Assembly: GCA_013697245.1 (NCBI GenBank)
Contig: JACCXH010000049.1
Span: forward strand, 124,001 to 188,000
From: Bacteroidota bacterium
GTDB lineage: Bacteria > Bacteroidota > Bacteroidia > B-17B0 > Aurantibacillaceae
Direction: 5' to 3'
Length of the DNA: 64,000 bases
The translations under genes and the position numbers were made by a program. A model generated the notes under the pieces. That model searched no databases, was not told the DNA's origin, and saw only the letters and a list, made by a program, of their open reading frames with translations. Numbering within the stretch: position 1 is the first letter of the stretch; the number at the start of each line of letters is the position of its first letter. Positions 8,299-17,641 of the stretch are shown in pieces.

Positions 8299-9328
8299 GT
8301 TCACCTCTTAAATTACTAAGAAGCTGTTTTTTTATTTGTGCTTTCGTTAATTTTTGTCCTAACAAGAACATCAATTTTGTAATTGCGCTTTCAAAGGTCA
8401 TATCGGCACCGCCAATAACACCAATTTTTTTAAGGTGCGAGCTGGTCTCGTACATGCCTTGTATAACAGTACCTTCAAGACACTGCGTAATGTTTAAAAT
8501 AATAATGCCTTTATCAATTGCTTTTTTTAATTCGTTGGTAAACCATTCTTGCGTAGTTGAATTACCTGCGCCAAAGGTCTCCAGTAAAATAGCTTTAATG
8601 CCCGGCGTATTAATAATAGCCGAAGTTATTTTTTTACTGATGCCCGGAAATAATTTTAAAACGGCAATATCATTGTCCATATGCATATGAACCTTTAATG
8701 CCTTTGTAGCGGGCTTTAATAGCGCTCTTTGATCGTAATTAATGGTTACACCGGCTTCTGCAAGAGCAGGGTAGTTAGGCGACCTAAATGCGTCAAAGTG
8801 CGAAGAGTTATATTTAAACGTGCGGTTACCGCGGTAGAGTTTGTATTCAAAATAAATGCATACTTCGTTTACAACGGGTTTACCTTTTACTTTATTTCCT
8901 GCAATTTCAATAGCGGTAATTAAATTCTCTTTTCCATCGGTACGAATGATACCAATTGGCAATTGCGAACCGGTTAAAATAACTGGCTTGTTCAGATTCT
9001 CCAACATAAAACTTAGGGCGCTTGCCGTAAAGCTCATGGTATCGGAGCCATGCAGGATCACAAAACCATCGTACTTCGCATAATTGTCTTTAATAATTTT
9101 CGCTAACTCTATCCACACAATTGGGTGCATGTTAGACGAGTCTATCGGGTTTTGAAACGCGATAGAAGAAAGTTCAATATCAAATTTATTAAGTTCGGGA
9201 ATTTGTTTGGTAAGTGTTTTAAAATCGAAGGGCCTGAGTTCGCCTGTGATAACATCCTGCATCATACCAATTGTGCCACCGGTATAAATTAAAAGTACAG
9301 AAGACCTTTTAGAATTTCCTTTTTTCAT
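8285..9328 (-). CDS. ansA: Type I L-asparaginase
   Basis: A 347-residue enzyme expected to hydrolyse asparagine to aspartate and ammonia. The first catalytic threonine is in LLIYTGGTIGM near residues 13-23, and the second motif is VILHGSDTMSFTASAL near residues 91-106, equivalent to the HGTDT signature with Ser replacing Thr. No signal peptide is visible, so it should be the cytoplasmic type I enzyme. Length fits the family. The 3' end overlaps the convergent T9SS gene by 14 bases. A short inverted repeat lies between its start and the upstream DUF3127 gene. Confidence 0.93.
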   Translation of the reverse strand: MKKGNSKRSSVLLIYTGGTIGMMQDVITGELRPFDFKTLTKQIPELNKFDIELSSIAFQNPIDSSNMHPIVWIELAKIIKDNYAKYDGFVILHGSDTMSFTASALSFMLENLNKPVILTGSQLPIGIIRTDGKENLITAIEIAGNKVKGKPVVNEVCIYFEYKLYRGNRTFKYNSSHFDAFRSPNYPALAEAGVTINYDQRALLKPATKALKVHMHMDNDIAVLKLFPGISKKITSAIINTPGIKAILLETFGAGNSTTQEWFTNELKKAIDKGIIILNITQCLEGTVIQGMYETSSHLKKIGVIGGADMTFESAITKLMFLLGQKLTKAQIKKQLLSNLRGELTSQ

Positions 9329-9333
9329 AATCG

Positions 9334-9378
9334 AGCCTTAAAGTCCCTCTCCATTGGAGAGGGATTTAGGGTGAGGCT
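9334..9378. repeat. Short inverted repeat (TCCCTCTCC stem)
   Basis: A perfect 9-base stem TCCCTCTCC (9344-9352) / GGAGAGGGA (9356-9364) with a 3-base loop sits inside an outer AGCCT/AGGCT pairing. The wording resembles dispersed intergenic repeats of many Bacteroidota genomes. It lies between the DUF3127 stop and the asparaginase start and could terminate or process the upstream transcript. Confidence 0.6.
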
Positions 9379-9379
9379 T

Positions 9380-9778
9380 TTAGAACGGCAGATCATCATT
9401 ATCGCCTACATTACCTGTAAAAACCGGAGTTGTAGATGTGTTAGTGGTATTATTTGATGCCTGGTTGGTATTTTGAGTATTTTGTGAAGTGGTGTTACCG
9501 CCGGTTACTTTTTCAATACGCCATGCTTCCAGTGTATTAAAATACTTAATGCCTTGCGGACCGTTCCACTCGCGACCACGTAAATTGAACTGCACTTTTA
9601 ATTCTTCTCCATCGCTAAATTGATCTAAGATGGTACATTTGTCTTGCGTTACTTGAAAACTAACGTGTTGCGGGTAAGGCGTGTTGGCTTCTGTGGTTAA
9701 GATAAATTCGCGTTTTTGAAAACGATCGCTCACTTTTTGAGTATCGAATTTTGCTTTTAGTGTTCCTACTACTTCCAT
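9380..9778 (-). CDS. DUF3127 family protein
   Basis: A 132-residue cytoplasmic protein. The first ~85 residues (GTLKAKFDTQKVSDRFQKRE, then a segment with NLRGREW) match the DUF3127 domain, an OB-fold-like family nearly confined to Bacteroidota. The last ~45 residues are low-complexity Asn/Thr/Gln and end in DDLPF, an acidic tip resembling the C-terminal tail of single-strand DNA-binding proteins (DDDIPF). From this I infer possible binding to nucleic acid or to replication/repair partners, but that has not been shown. The 210 bases upstream show no strong promoter or hairpin. Confidence 0.85.
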   Translation of the reverse strand: MEVVGTLKAKFDTQKVSDRFQKREFILTTEANTPYPQHVSFQVTQDKCTILDQFSDGEELKVQFNLRGREWNGPQGIKYFNTLEAWRIEKVTGGNTTSQNTQNTNQASNNTTNTSTTPVFTGNVGDNDDLPF

Positions 9779-9989
9779 TATATATTTATTTTATTTGATT
9801 ACGTTTTTAGCGCCTTTCCGGTTATTGAGAGGTGAATTACAAATTACCAAAAATTCTACTAAATTTTAAAATTATTTGCAAGCGTGTTATTGTGTTTTAT
9901 TCAACAAAAAGGCCATAGTTGGTGATAAAAACGGGCTAAAAACAAAAAATATAAGGGGATTGTTTCTCCTGTACCTCAATTTATAGTGT

Positions 9990-11174
9990 TTATTTAACAG
10001 GTACGCCGTATACCGTATATATTTTGGTATAAAACAATTCTTTCCGCCGGTTTTTTTTCGTAGCAAGGTATTTCTTTATAAAAGTGGTCTCGGTCTCTAC
10101 CTTACTACTTAACTCTGTTATTTGTTTATTAAGGCTTTGAATAAATGAAGCGCTATTCTCATTAAAATCTACCGGTATTGTTTTAACTTCCGCTTTTGTG
10201 TTATTTAATATTTCTGTAATTGAGGGCATTATTTTGGCGATCTCCGCATCGGTTCTTTGTGGTGTAAATTGTTTGTTCTTAAAATTGATATAGGCGTTGT
10301 ACTCTTCGGTGGCATGGTTAAATTGAGTGCCGGCAACGTTTAGTTTTTTTGTGTAATATTCTCCTTCTTTTGATTTTAAATAATTGTAATAGTTGGATGT
10401 TACTTCACTACTAGTGCCAAATTCATTCAACCTTCTTGCTACGTTGGTTATTTTGTCAATTTCAGACAGCTTTAAAAAATCATTGATCGAATCCTGATAC
10501 CACCATTGGCTTTTAATCGTTGAAGGTGCGCTTGTGTGAAATTGATATAACGTTATTGGATACATTTGCATTTGCCAGATAGGATCGATTGGAAAATGTG
10601 TGTTAATGATCTTTTCCGGATCTGCGAAAAAATAATCATTATTTAATTTCCGTATAAATCTATTACTCTTTAAATACCCGCTACCCCAGGTGGCATCGAT
10701 AATTTGCCAGGTGTTATTTATTTTTACACCATTCCAGGCGTGGCCAATAACTGCGGGCAAAAAACTTTGTTTTGTGCTTCCTTCAATAACATAGGATGTT
10801 AAATGGCTTAACTTGCAAAGTGTATCGAACAAGGTTGCATACCCAATACAGACAGCGGTTTTATTGTCAAAAACATCTTTTACAAGTTGGTTTCTTTTAT
10901 TGACGGTTTTATACGTGAACATCAACTCCGGCGCGTATGAAATGTTTTTAGTGATCCAATAATATATGGCGCGGCATTTATCTTGCTCTTTTTTGAAAGT
11001 TGTATCAATAAAATTTGCTATTGAAATAAGGCTTGTAAAGGTAGATTCGTTCTTATCTATAATTTTATCGGTTTCAGAATAAGGATTAACCGTTACGGAA
11101 GTTTTTTTCTGAGGGTAAAAAGTAAGCGACAAAAATAATAAGAGAATAAATATGTGAGTTTTATTTTTTATCAC
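9990..11174 (-). CDS. Transglutaminase-like secreted protein
   Basis: A 394-residue protein. Residues ~60-190 form a transglutaminase-like core: CRAIYYWITKNISY, then NKTAVCIGYATLFDTLC with the catalytic cysteine near 112, HAWNGVKINNTWQIIDATWG with the His and Asp of the triad. The N-terminus from a GTG at 11174 gives a signal peptide (IKNKTHIFILLLFLSLTFYPQ); an ATG at 11189 would extend it with a non-signal-like prefix. The GTG overlaps the TGA stop of the flavin reductase gene as GTGA, so translation is probably coupled. The C-terminal ~130 residues are helical. It is probably periplasmic and may act as protease or crosslinker, but the substrate is unknown. Confidence 0.85.
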   Translation of the reverse strand: MIKNKTHIFILLLFLSLTFYPQKKTSVTVNPYSETDKIIDKNESTFTSLISIANFIDTTFKKEQDKCRAIYYWITKNISYAPELMFTYKTVNKRNQLVKDVFDNKTAVCIGYATLFDTLCKLSHLTSYVIEGSTKQSFLPAVIGHAWNGVKINNTWQIIDATWGSGYLKSNRFIRKLNNDYFFADPEKIINTHFPIDPIWQMQMYPITLYQFHTSAPSTIKSQWWYQDSINDFLKLSEIDKITNVARRLNEFGTSSEVTSNYYNYLKSKEGEYYTKKLNVAGTQFNHATEEYNAYINFKNKQFTPQRTDAEIAKIMPSITEILNNTKAEVKTIPVDFNENSASFIQSLNKQITELSSKVETETTFIKKYLATKKNRRKELFYTKIYTVYGVPVK

Positions 11175-12022
11175 AGCAATGCCATCCAAGCCTCTTTAAC
11201 TTTATTTGCTTCTAATAAACTTTTTGCAAAGCGGTGCTGTTCGTCTTTTGATGCAAATGGGTTTATTGTTTTTTTGTACTCTGCAATTTCTTCAGCGGTT
11301 GGTAAATGTTCTACGCTGCCTAAAAGACCGAGGTTGTTACCACTTAAGATGTTTGAGTTTCTTATTTCAGCAGGGATCTGATCGTAGCCAATGCCAATGG
11401 TCATAATTGGTTTTTCTACTTCAAATATCGCGTCGCCCGAAGCCCTGCAATACCAGTTATCGCCCATGCGGGCAACAAGGTCAATCTTATTAATGTCTAT
11501 TTGCTTGGCTTCATTCAATACAGTTTCTGAAATATGAATTTTAATGATCTCGCAAATAACCAGATTTCCGGCACCACCGGCCTTACCCAATTCTTTTACT
11601 TCAATTACTTTACATTCCATTTGCACCGGGCTTTCTTTTACCCGTGCGGGTTTTACAAGTTCAGACGCAAGCGGTGTAAAACCGGCTTTTATAAACTCGC
11701 TGGTGCCTTTAGGAAAGGGACTGCTGGCTAAACTGGTTTGTTGCACCATATCATAGCTCACCACGTTTATAACACACTCGGGCACCTCTAAAACATTTAT
11801 AAGAGTGTCTTTTGCAGCACCGGTGCGTCCGCTATAAGCAGGTGAAAAAACTGCAATGGGTGGATTGGAAGAAAATATATTAAAGAAACTAAATGGTGCT
11901 AAGTTGGCTTCGCCGTTTTTACTAACTGTACTTGCAAAACAAATTGGGCGAGGCGCAATAGCATTTTGCAGGTATTTTTGTAAAACAGGAATAGTTAATT
12001 CTTTGGGATCTAATGATAACAT
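11171..12022 (-). CDS. Flavin reductase-family FMN-binding protein
   Basis: A 283-residue protein with an FMN-binding split-barrel. Recognisable features are APRPICFASTVSKNGEANLA (residues ~22-41), SFFNIFSSNPPIAVFSPAYS and the later ECKVIEVKELGKAGGAGNLV. Family members bind FMN and often reduce flavins for a partner oxygenase; here the neighbour is a transglutaminase-like gene in a translationally coupled arrangement, so no direct partner is indicated. A minus-strand TAATTTTG box lies 7 bases before the ATG, suggesting a very short leader. Length is typical. Confidence 0.85.
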   Translation of the reverse strand: MLSLDPKELTIPVLQKYLQNAIAPRPICFASTVSKNGEANLAPFSFFNIFSSNPPIAVFSPAYSGRTGAAKDTLINVLEVPECVINVVSYDMVQQTSLASSPFPKGTSEFIKAGFTPLASELVKPARVKESPVQMECKVIEVKELGKAGGAGNLVICEIIKIHISETVLNEAKQIDINKIDLVARMGDNWYCRASGDAIFEVEKPIMTIGIGYDQIPAEIRNSNILSGNNLGLLGSVEHLPTAEEIAEYKKTINPFASKDEQHRFAKSLLEANKVKEAWMALL

Positions 12023-12076
12023 AGGATTTCAAAATTACTAAAATAAGTGGTAAAATACAGGTTATGAAGACAAATT

Positions 12077-12249
12077 TAAGCCACTAATTGCACCAATTTC
12101 ACAAATTTAATTATTAATGATAATAACCAAGTACGTTCGGTTTGGTGAAATTGAATTGTTCAACCGATAAATCGCTTTGAACAATAATTTCACGAAACAA
12201 TTATTAAGTAGTACAAAAGTTTTTTTGTGGAATTTGTGAAATTCGTGGC
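12077..12249. repeat. Palindromic intergenic element, copy A
   Basis: A ~170-base element with inverted arms: left 12077-12108 begins TTAAGCCACTAATTGCACCA; right 12231-12249 is AATTTGTGAAATTCGTGGC. In the centre, 12146-12163 pairs with 12177-12192 as an 18-base imperfect stem (TGAAATTGAATTGTTCAA). The arms match, in inverted orientation, those of the element at 19558-19723. No ORF is present. It looks like a non-autonomous palindromic repeat (MITE or REP-like). Confidence 0.65.
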
Positions 12250-12260
12250 GAAAAAAAGAT

Positions 12261-13019
12261 TTAAGGTTTTATCTTGAATGCCGTATTAATGTACTGTAGC
12301 CCCGTTCTAAAATTAATACGTTTACCTGCAATGCTGCGGTAATGATCGCGGTTAAATTGAATGGAAATATAACCTGTGTTTGTTGCGTTTACTCCCTGCA
12401 GATCGGTTGCGCTAAAATTAATAAGACTGTCAGTTCCGGCAATTAATTTGTTTGGAAATGAAGTGCTGCCGTTTCCTCCTAAAATAAACACACGAATAAG
12501 GCTGCAATCTGTTGTGCCTTTTATATTGATGCTAAAACCACTACTAATTTTAATAGAATCAGGAATGTTTGCACTTGCAGTAAAGGTTGGCGGTGTATTA
12601 GAATTTGAAAAAGAGAACGATGCAATAGCCGGTGTACCACTTACTATCCATTTATAAGGTAAAGTAAATTGTGTACCGGTTGTATCGTTATAATAATGAT
12701 TAGTAATAGCACTTTTACTTTTAAAAAGTATACTGTCTAGGCTTACAATGCCCATGTCCTGAAGGTTTGAAGCGGTATAGATCTCGTTGGTAATTAACTG
12801 ACTTGAATAATAAGCCGCAGTTTGTTTACCAATTGGGGTATAGGTTCCCGAAATTTTTGAGTAAACATTTAAACACGAAAATAACGCCTGGTAATTAGTT
12901 GAGTCGCTTGGTGTAACATTTGCAATGGGCGTTCCGGAAGGGCCCGGATCGGGATCATCTTTTTTCTTACAGGCAAAAAAACTTAAAAAAAGTAAGCATA
13001 TGAAAATTGTTTTTTTCAT
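12261..13019 (-). CDS. Putative lipoprotein of unknown function
   Basis: A 252-residue protein beginning with a lipoprotein signal (MKKTIFICLLFLSFFACKKK, lipidated Cys at ~17, then a Lys-Lys-Lys-Asp spacer). The mature part is low in charge and rich in Ser/Thr/Asn and beta-type sequence; no domain recognised. The start lies 5 bases from a TATATTTA box, consistent with a leaderless or very short-leader transcript. A palindromic element begins just downstream of the stop. It is followed upstream (13160) by the TonB receptor and may be an auxiliary lipoprotein, although the intergenic gap of 140 bases makes cotranscription uncertain. Confidence 0.75.
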   Translation of the reverse strand: MKKTIFICLLFLSFFACKKKDDPDPGPSGTPIANVTPSDSTNYQALFSCLNVYSKISGTYTPIGKQTAAYYSSQLITNEIYTASNLQDMGIVSLDSILFKSKSAITNHYYNDTTGTQFTLPYKWIVSGTPAIASFSFSNSNTPPTFTASANIPDSIKISSGFSINIKGTTDCSLIRVFILGGNGSTSFPNKLIAGTDSLINFSATDLQGVNATNTGYISIQFNRDHYRSIAGKRINFRTGLQYINTAFKIKP

Positions 13020-13054
13020 TTTAATAAATATAGTGATTTTTTTGTACAGTATTA

Positions 13055-13158
13055 ATTCTCCCTTTATTTCAAAGCGGGCAAGGGGGGATTGAACATCTAT
13101 TAATTGCGTGTTTAATAAATCTCCTTAACCCTCTTTTCCAAAGGGGGAATAAAGAGGA
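13055..13158. repeat. Imperfect inverted repeat downstream of the TonB receptor
   Basis: Left half begins TTCTCCCTTTATTTCAAAGC, right half contains CCAAAGGGGGAATAAAGAGG; the two halves are partly complementary, with a GGGGGATTG block also pairing AATCTCC. It ends just at the receptor stop codon. The wording resembles dispersed CCCTTT...AAAGGG repeats. It may stop receptor transcription. Confidence 0.5.
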
Positions 13159-13159
13159 T

Positions 13160-15661
13160 CTAGAACTTGATCTGCAACCTAACATTCACCTGCCGGTTGG
13201 TTAAATAATTTGGAATAGCATAGCGGTTACCAGTCACATCCTGAATCCAGGTGTAAGACACCGTATTTTGTACCTGCAATAAATTAAAGATCTCTAAAAA
13301 GATCCAACTTTCTTTTAAGTGATTAATGACACTCTTGCGTTTTATCTCGCGGTTAAGTTTTAATAAGTTATAGGCAAAACCTGCGTCAACTCTACGGTAT
13401 GGAGGCATACGTAAAATTTGCTGGTAACGTAAATGTGTTGGCGGCCCAAACGGCAAACCACTACCAAATTGCAGATTTAAATTGAATTTAAACGCTGGAT
13501 ATTTTGGTAAATAATCCTGGAAAAATAAGCCGAAGGTCACTAATTGGTCGGTAGGCCGGGGGATGTAGCCAGGATCAACACGCTGGCTATCTGCTTTCAC
13601 CTGGTCGAACGTATAGCCTTTTACAATTTGTTCGCCATCTTTATTAAAATAATCGTAATGTACATTGTCCGGCGATTTTTCGTAAGTCCTTAAAAAACCA
13701 ATAGTAGCCCAGCTTTCAACACCTTTTACAAATTCACCATTTATCCTAAGGTCGGTACCAACTACATAACCCTGCGCGTTATTATTTGCAAAATAACGGA
13801 TGCGCACATTATCAATTTCGTAAGGAATGATACTGTTCAACTGTTTAAAATAACTGGAGATTATAAGCTTGAACGGCCGTTCCCACATCCTGAAAATATA
13901 ATCGCTGGTCAATACAAAATGGATGGAGCGTTGCGCTTTTACATCTTTATGAATAGTACCATCTATGCCTCTTAACTCCCGGTAAAATGGCGGTTGGTAA
14001 TAAACCCCCGAACTAAATTTGAATAACCAATCGCGGCGCCAGTTTGGTTTGTATGAAATAGTTGTGCGCGGCGAAATTAATAATTGCTCATTCACTGTCC
14101 AGTAATTGGCCCTTACACCGGCGGTAATTGTAAAGATGGAAGAATCCTTTAACATCTTTGTATAATTGTATTGCATGTAAGCCTGCGAACGGTAACTTGG
14201 CAAAGAGATCTTTGTTTTATAAACATCAATTAAATTAATATCTGTTGCGCTGTATGGTACTAAAAAGCCTGCAGAGTCAACAGAGCGCCACTCGCTGAGC
14301 TTATCGTTTATTTTTTCGGCTTGCTGGCGCACGCCCCATAAAAATTCGTTATTGCTATTAATATAACGTGTGCCTTTGTGTTCTAAATTAATCACGGTGG
14401 CATCCAAATAATTTCGGCCATTATTTAAAAAAGTACCAATACCGCGGTTGTAAGCCACCTGACCAAAATTAGGTTTACCAAGGTCTGCCTCCAGCTGGTC
14501 AATATAATATTGGCCTTGCACGGTGTAGATCTCTTCTTCTTTAGAATGATAAGCTGATGAAATGAACTTTAATTTTGTTTTGGCATTAGGCCTGTAAGTA
14601 GCAGAGAGGCCGCTCATAAACGTGGTATAATCCATTACTTCTTGTCCGTCGAAATATACGGTAAAGCGCAAAGCGTTATTAACCGTTCCAAAATTAGTTT
14701 GGCGGTTGCTAGGTATAACTAAATATTTGTTGCTGGCAATGTTTCCTAAAAATTCGATCTTTAATTTTGGGTTAACATCAAAAGTTAAAAACGTTTGCAC
14801 ATCCAATGCGCTTGGGCGGTATTCACCTTTCGTATCTAGGCCTTTTAAAAGATAAGAGTTGGTGCGGTAACGTGCGCCAATGCTCCATGCCACCAAACGG
14901 TTATTACTAACGCCTTCTACTTGTATATTACCCCCTAAAAAACTGGCATTGGCGTTGCCACCAAACTTTAAAGGTTTACGGTAAGTGATATCCAACACGC
15001 TACTCATTTTATCGCCATACCTGGCTTCGTATCCACCGGCAGAAAAATTAATACTTTGCACCATGTTAGGGTTGGCAAAACTTAAACCTTCCTGTTGCCC
15101 ACTTCTTACAAGGAACGGACGATACACTTCAATATCGTTCACATAAACAAGGTTCTCGTCAAAATTACCGCCACGCACACTGTAACCGCTGCTTAATTCG
15201 TTGTTACTGCTAACGCCCATTTGTGTTTTAATAATATCTTCAATGTTACCGGTTGGGCTAGGCAATTGATTAAAAAGTAAAGGGTTTAGGCGCACTATCT
15301 CTTCTTTACGCGATTTATTATCAGTCACCTCTACCTCGGTTAAATTGCCTTTAAATTTTAGAACCGGCGAGTAAGTAATGTTTTCGCCCGGTGTGGCTGA
15401 GAGGGTATGATTAATGGTAGCAAAATTAACACTAAAAAAAACAACGGTGATGGGTTTTCCGGCATCAATAACCAGGCTATAAAAACCATTAGCACCTGAA
15501 ATTGCCACCTGGTTGGGGTTTTCTTTAACACCAATGGTAATACCTTCAACAGGGTCGCCATCGTTGCCTTTAACAGTACCCGAAATGGTAGCGGTTTGCG
15601 CGGTTAAAGCCACCGCATAAAAAAGCAAAATTAAAACAATATGGTATTTAAAGAGTTTCAG
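13160..15661 (-). CDS. TonB-dependent receptor (outer membrane), regulatory-like N-terminal domain
   Basis: An ~833-residue outer-membrane receptor. After the signal peptide comes a carboxypeptidase-regulatory-like domain (SGTVKGNDGDPVEGITI), then a TonB plug (NIEDIIKTQMGVSSNNELSS, YSVRGGNFDENLVYVN) and a beta-barrel ending in LTNRQVNVRLQIKF with the usual aromatic C-terminus. No ATG is available: a TTG at 15628 would cut the signal peptide short, while CTG at 15661 or ATT at 15664 restores a Lys-rich start followed by IVLILLFYAVALTAQ. I place the start at 15661 for that reason. An in-frame TAA at 15665-15667 bars anything earlier. The substrate is unknown; no nearby SusD gene. Confidence 0.85.
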   Translation of the reverse strand: MKLFKYHIVLILLFYAVALTAQTATISGTVKGNDGDPVEGITIGVKENPNQVAISGANGFYSLVIDAGKPITVVFFSVNFATINHTLSATPGENITYSPVLKFKGNLTEVEVTDNKSRKEEIVRLNPLLFNQLPSPTGNIEDIIKTQMGVSSNNELSSGYSVRGGNFDENLVYVNDIEVYRPFLVRSGQQEGLSFANPNMVQSINFSAGGYEARYGDKMSSVLDITYRKPLKFGGNANASFLGGNIQVEGVSNNRLVAWSIGARYRTNSYLLKGLDTKGEYRPSALDVQTFLTFDVNPKLKIEFLGNIASNKYLVIPSNRQTNFGTVNNALRFTVYFDGQEVMDYTTFMSGLSATYRPNAKTKLKFISSAYHSKEEEIYTVQGQYYIDQLEADLGKPNFGQVAYNRGIGTFLNNGRNYLDATVINLEHKGTRYINSNNEFLWGVRQQAEKINDKLSEWRSVDSAGFLVPYSATDINLIDVYKTKISLPSYRSQAYMQYNYTKMLKDSSIFTITAGVRANYWTVNEQLLISPRTTISYKPNWRRDWLFKFSSGVYYQPPFYRELRGIDGTIHKDVKAQRSIHFVLTSDYIFRMWERPFKLIISSYFKQLNSIIPYEIDNVRIRYFANNNAQGYVVGTDLRINGEFVKGVESWATIGFLRTYEKSPDNVHYDYFNKDGEQIVKGYTFDQVKADSQRVDPGYIPRPTDQLVTFGLFFQDYLPKYPAFKFNLNLQFGSGLPFGPPTHLRYQQILRMPPYRRVDAGFAYNLLKLNREIKRKSVINHLKESWIFLEIFNLLQVQNTVSYTWIQDVTGNRYAIPNYLTNRQVNVRLQIKF

Positions 15662-15712
15662 AATTTATTTAAGATAACGAATATACAGAGATATTATTAT
15701 TCATAAAATACT

Positions 15713-17608
15713 TTATTTTACAGATCCCGAATTGTGGATCAGCGTTTGATTATAGAGTTGAATAAATACTTTAAAGTCTTCGGTTATTTTAGCATCAATG
15801 GCAGGGTATTTATTTAAGATATTGTTGCCCAAAGTGCTATCGCGCTTGTAATTAAATGCCGATTTAAGGTCGGGTAAAGAAAAAGAATACACCATCGAAT
15901 CGTTATAAAGATAATGAGTACTGTTTGCGTAAAAATAACTTTTATGAGAAGTAGTGTCCATATACGATCTTCCCAAGGCGAAAAAAGGTTTATTATATCC
16001 CAATAAATTTAAAGCGCTTGGTAAAATATCCATTTGCGAAATAACTGTATTGTTCTTTCCCTGTAAAGAATTATCGCCTTTAAAAAATAAGATGGGAATG
16101 CTTTGATTGCCTACAACATTACTAAAAAAAGGGTTTTCGGAGATGCTTGCATGATCGGCGCTTAAAATAAATAAGGTGTTATTGTACCAGGCTTGTTTTT
16201 TGGCCGTATTAAAGAATTGTTTCAGAGCATGATCTGCATAACGCACAGATTCTGAATTTTCAAGCGGACCTTTTTGAAATTTATTTTTGTATTGGGCAGG
16301 TACAAAATATGGATGATGCGAACTTAACGTAAATATTGCCGAGTGAAAAGGCGTTTTTAACTCACCCATTTTTTTAACACAGTATTGTAAGAAAGGCTCA
16401 TCCCAAATACCCCAAAAGCCATCAAAATCATCGTTATTGCCATATTCATTTTTCCCAAAATAGTTTCTGTAACCGGCAGATGGCGCCCAATCGTCAAAAT
16501 TCATCGTGCCATTTATACCGCCATGAAAAAACGCGGTGCTATAACCTTCTTTTCCTAATACTGAAGCAAATGAAGTTTGAACATTATTGGCATAAATGGA
16601 ATTGATGAATGGATTTTCCATTAAAGATGGAAGCCCTGAAAGTATGGCTGGAATTCCCTCAATAGATTTGGAACCGTTTGAATACGCATTTGTAAATACT
16701 AATGATTGGTCCATCAAACTATCTAAAAAAGGGGTTAAACTTTTGGTGGATCCTAGTTTGGTATATTCTTTTGAGAAACTTTCTAAGATCAAAACAACAA
16801 CATTTTGTTTTTGAAACGTTGAATTTTTGTAAAGATGAATAATGTTTTGATGTTCTTCTAAAAATAGTTTGTCATAAAATGTATATTCCGGCAATGCTTT
16901 TTGGCTAACGGATTTAATTAAAGTAAAAGGTGTATTTAAAACTAATGGCACCTCTTCAGGAACGGTTACAGCCCCGGCGTTTACAATATCTATGGGTATC
17001 CGCTGAAGGCCGCCCCGAATACCTAACACAATACATCCGCTAAAAAAAGAAAAGATCAAAAAGATCAAAACGCCTTCTTTTAAATTGGTAAAAACATATC
17101 TTTGAACGATTATGGGTTTTAGTCTTTTATACAATTGTACTAAAGCAATTACCAATAAAATATAAAGTAATAACACCCACCAAAAATCTTTTAGGTATTG
17201 CGGTAATAATTTGCTAAGGTCAGTTTGCCCGCCAATTTGCTCAAAAAGATCGGCAGTAGAGCGTTTTTTGGTGAAACGGAAATAGCCAATATCCACACAA
17301 TTAGCCATTATAAAAACAGAATTACAAATAACAAAAAGCCATTTTAAAATACGTTGATAGATTTTTTTATGATAAAAATTAAACGGTAATATTGAGAGAA
17401 AAATAAAAAGAGAATTACTTACAAATATACTAAAAGTGTCAAAACGCAAACCGTAAAAAGAATCCTGTATCAGATCGGTAAAGCTAACCGAAGGAAAAAG
17501 CCCGGCGTTACCAATATAAAATAATACACGGCAAATAAAGTAAAGCAGGTAGCATATGAGCAGGCGCTTTAATAAAAATAATAATTGGTTTATATAATTT
17601 AAGGTCAC
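15713..17608 (-). CDS. LTA synthase-family sulfatase/phosphoglycerol transferase, membrane
   Basis: A membrane protein of ~631 residues. It has about five N-terminal transmembrane segments (for example LLICYLLYFICRVLFYIGN) and a large extracytoplasmic alkaline-phosphatase-fold domain: NVVVLILESFSKEYTKLG, the probable nucleophile region NGSKSIEGIPAIL, HGGINGTMNFDDW and the metal site LSADHASIS. This matches the LTA synthase-like family, which in Bacteroidota is thought to transfer phosphoglycerol or similar head groups. An ATG at 17674 would run 33 bases into divergent recQ, so a GTG at 17608 (TLNYINQLLFLLKR) is preferred. Exact substrate is not deducible. Confidence 0.85.
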   Translation of the reverse strand: MTLNYINQLLFLLKRLLICYLLYFICRVLFYIGNAGLFPSVSFTDLIQDSFYGLRFDTFSIFVSNSLFIFLSILPFNFYHKKIYQRILKWLFVICNSVFIMANCVDIGYFRFTKKRSTADLFEQIGGQTDLSKLLPQYLKDFWWVLLLYILLVIALVQLYKRLKPIIVQRYVFTNLKEGVLIFLIFSFFSGCIVLGIRGGLQRIPIDIVNAGAVTVPEEVPLVLNTPFTLIKSVSQKALPEYTFYDKLFLEEHQNIIHLYKNSTFQKQNVVVLILESFSKEYTKLGSTKSLTPFLDSLMDQSLVFTNAYSNGSKSIEGIPAILSGLPSLMENPFINSIYANNVQTSFASVLGKEGYSTAFFHGGINGTMNFDDWAPSAGYRNYFGKNEYGNNDDFDGFWGIWDEPFLQYCVKKMGELKTPFHSAIFTLSSHHPYFVPAQYKNKFQKGPLENSESVRYADHALKQFFNTAKKQAWYNNTLFILSADHASISENPFFSNVVGNQSIPILFFKGDNSLQGKNNTVISQMDILPSALNLLGYNKPFFALGRSYMDTTSHKSYFYANSTHYLYNDSMVYSFSLPDLKSAFNYKRDSTLGNNILNKYPAIDAKITEDFKVFIQLYNQTLIHNSGSVK

Positions 17609-17641
17609 AGTAAAATCAAAAAAATGTAATTTAGTAAAATA

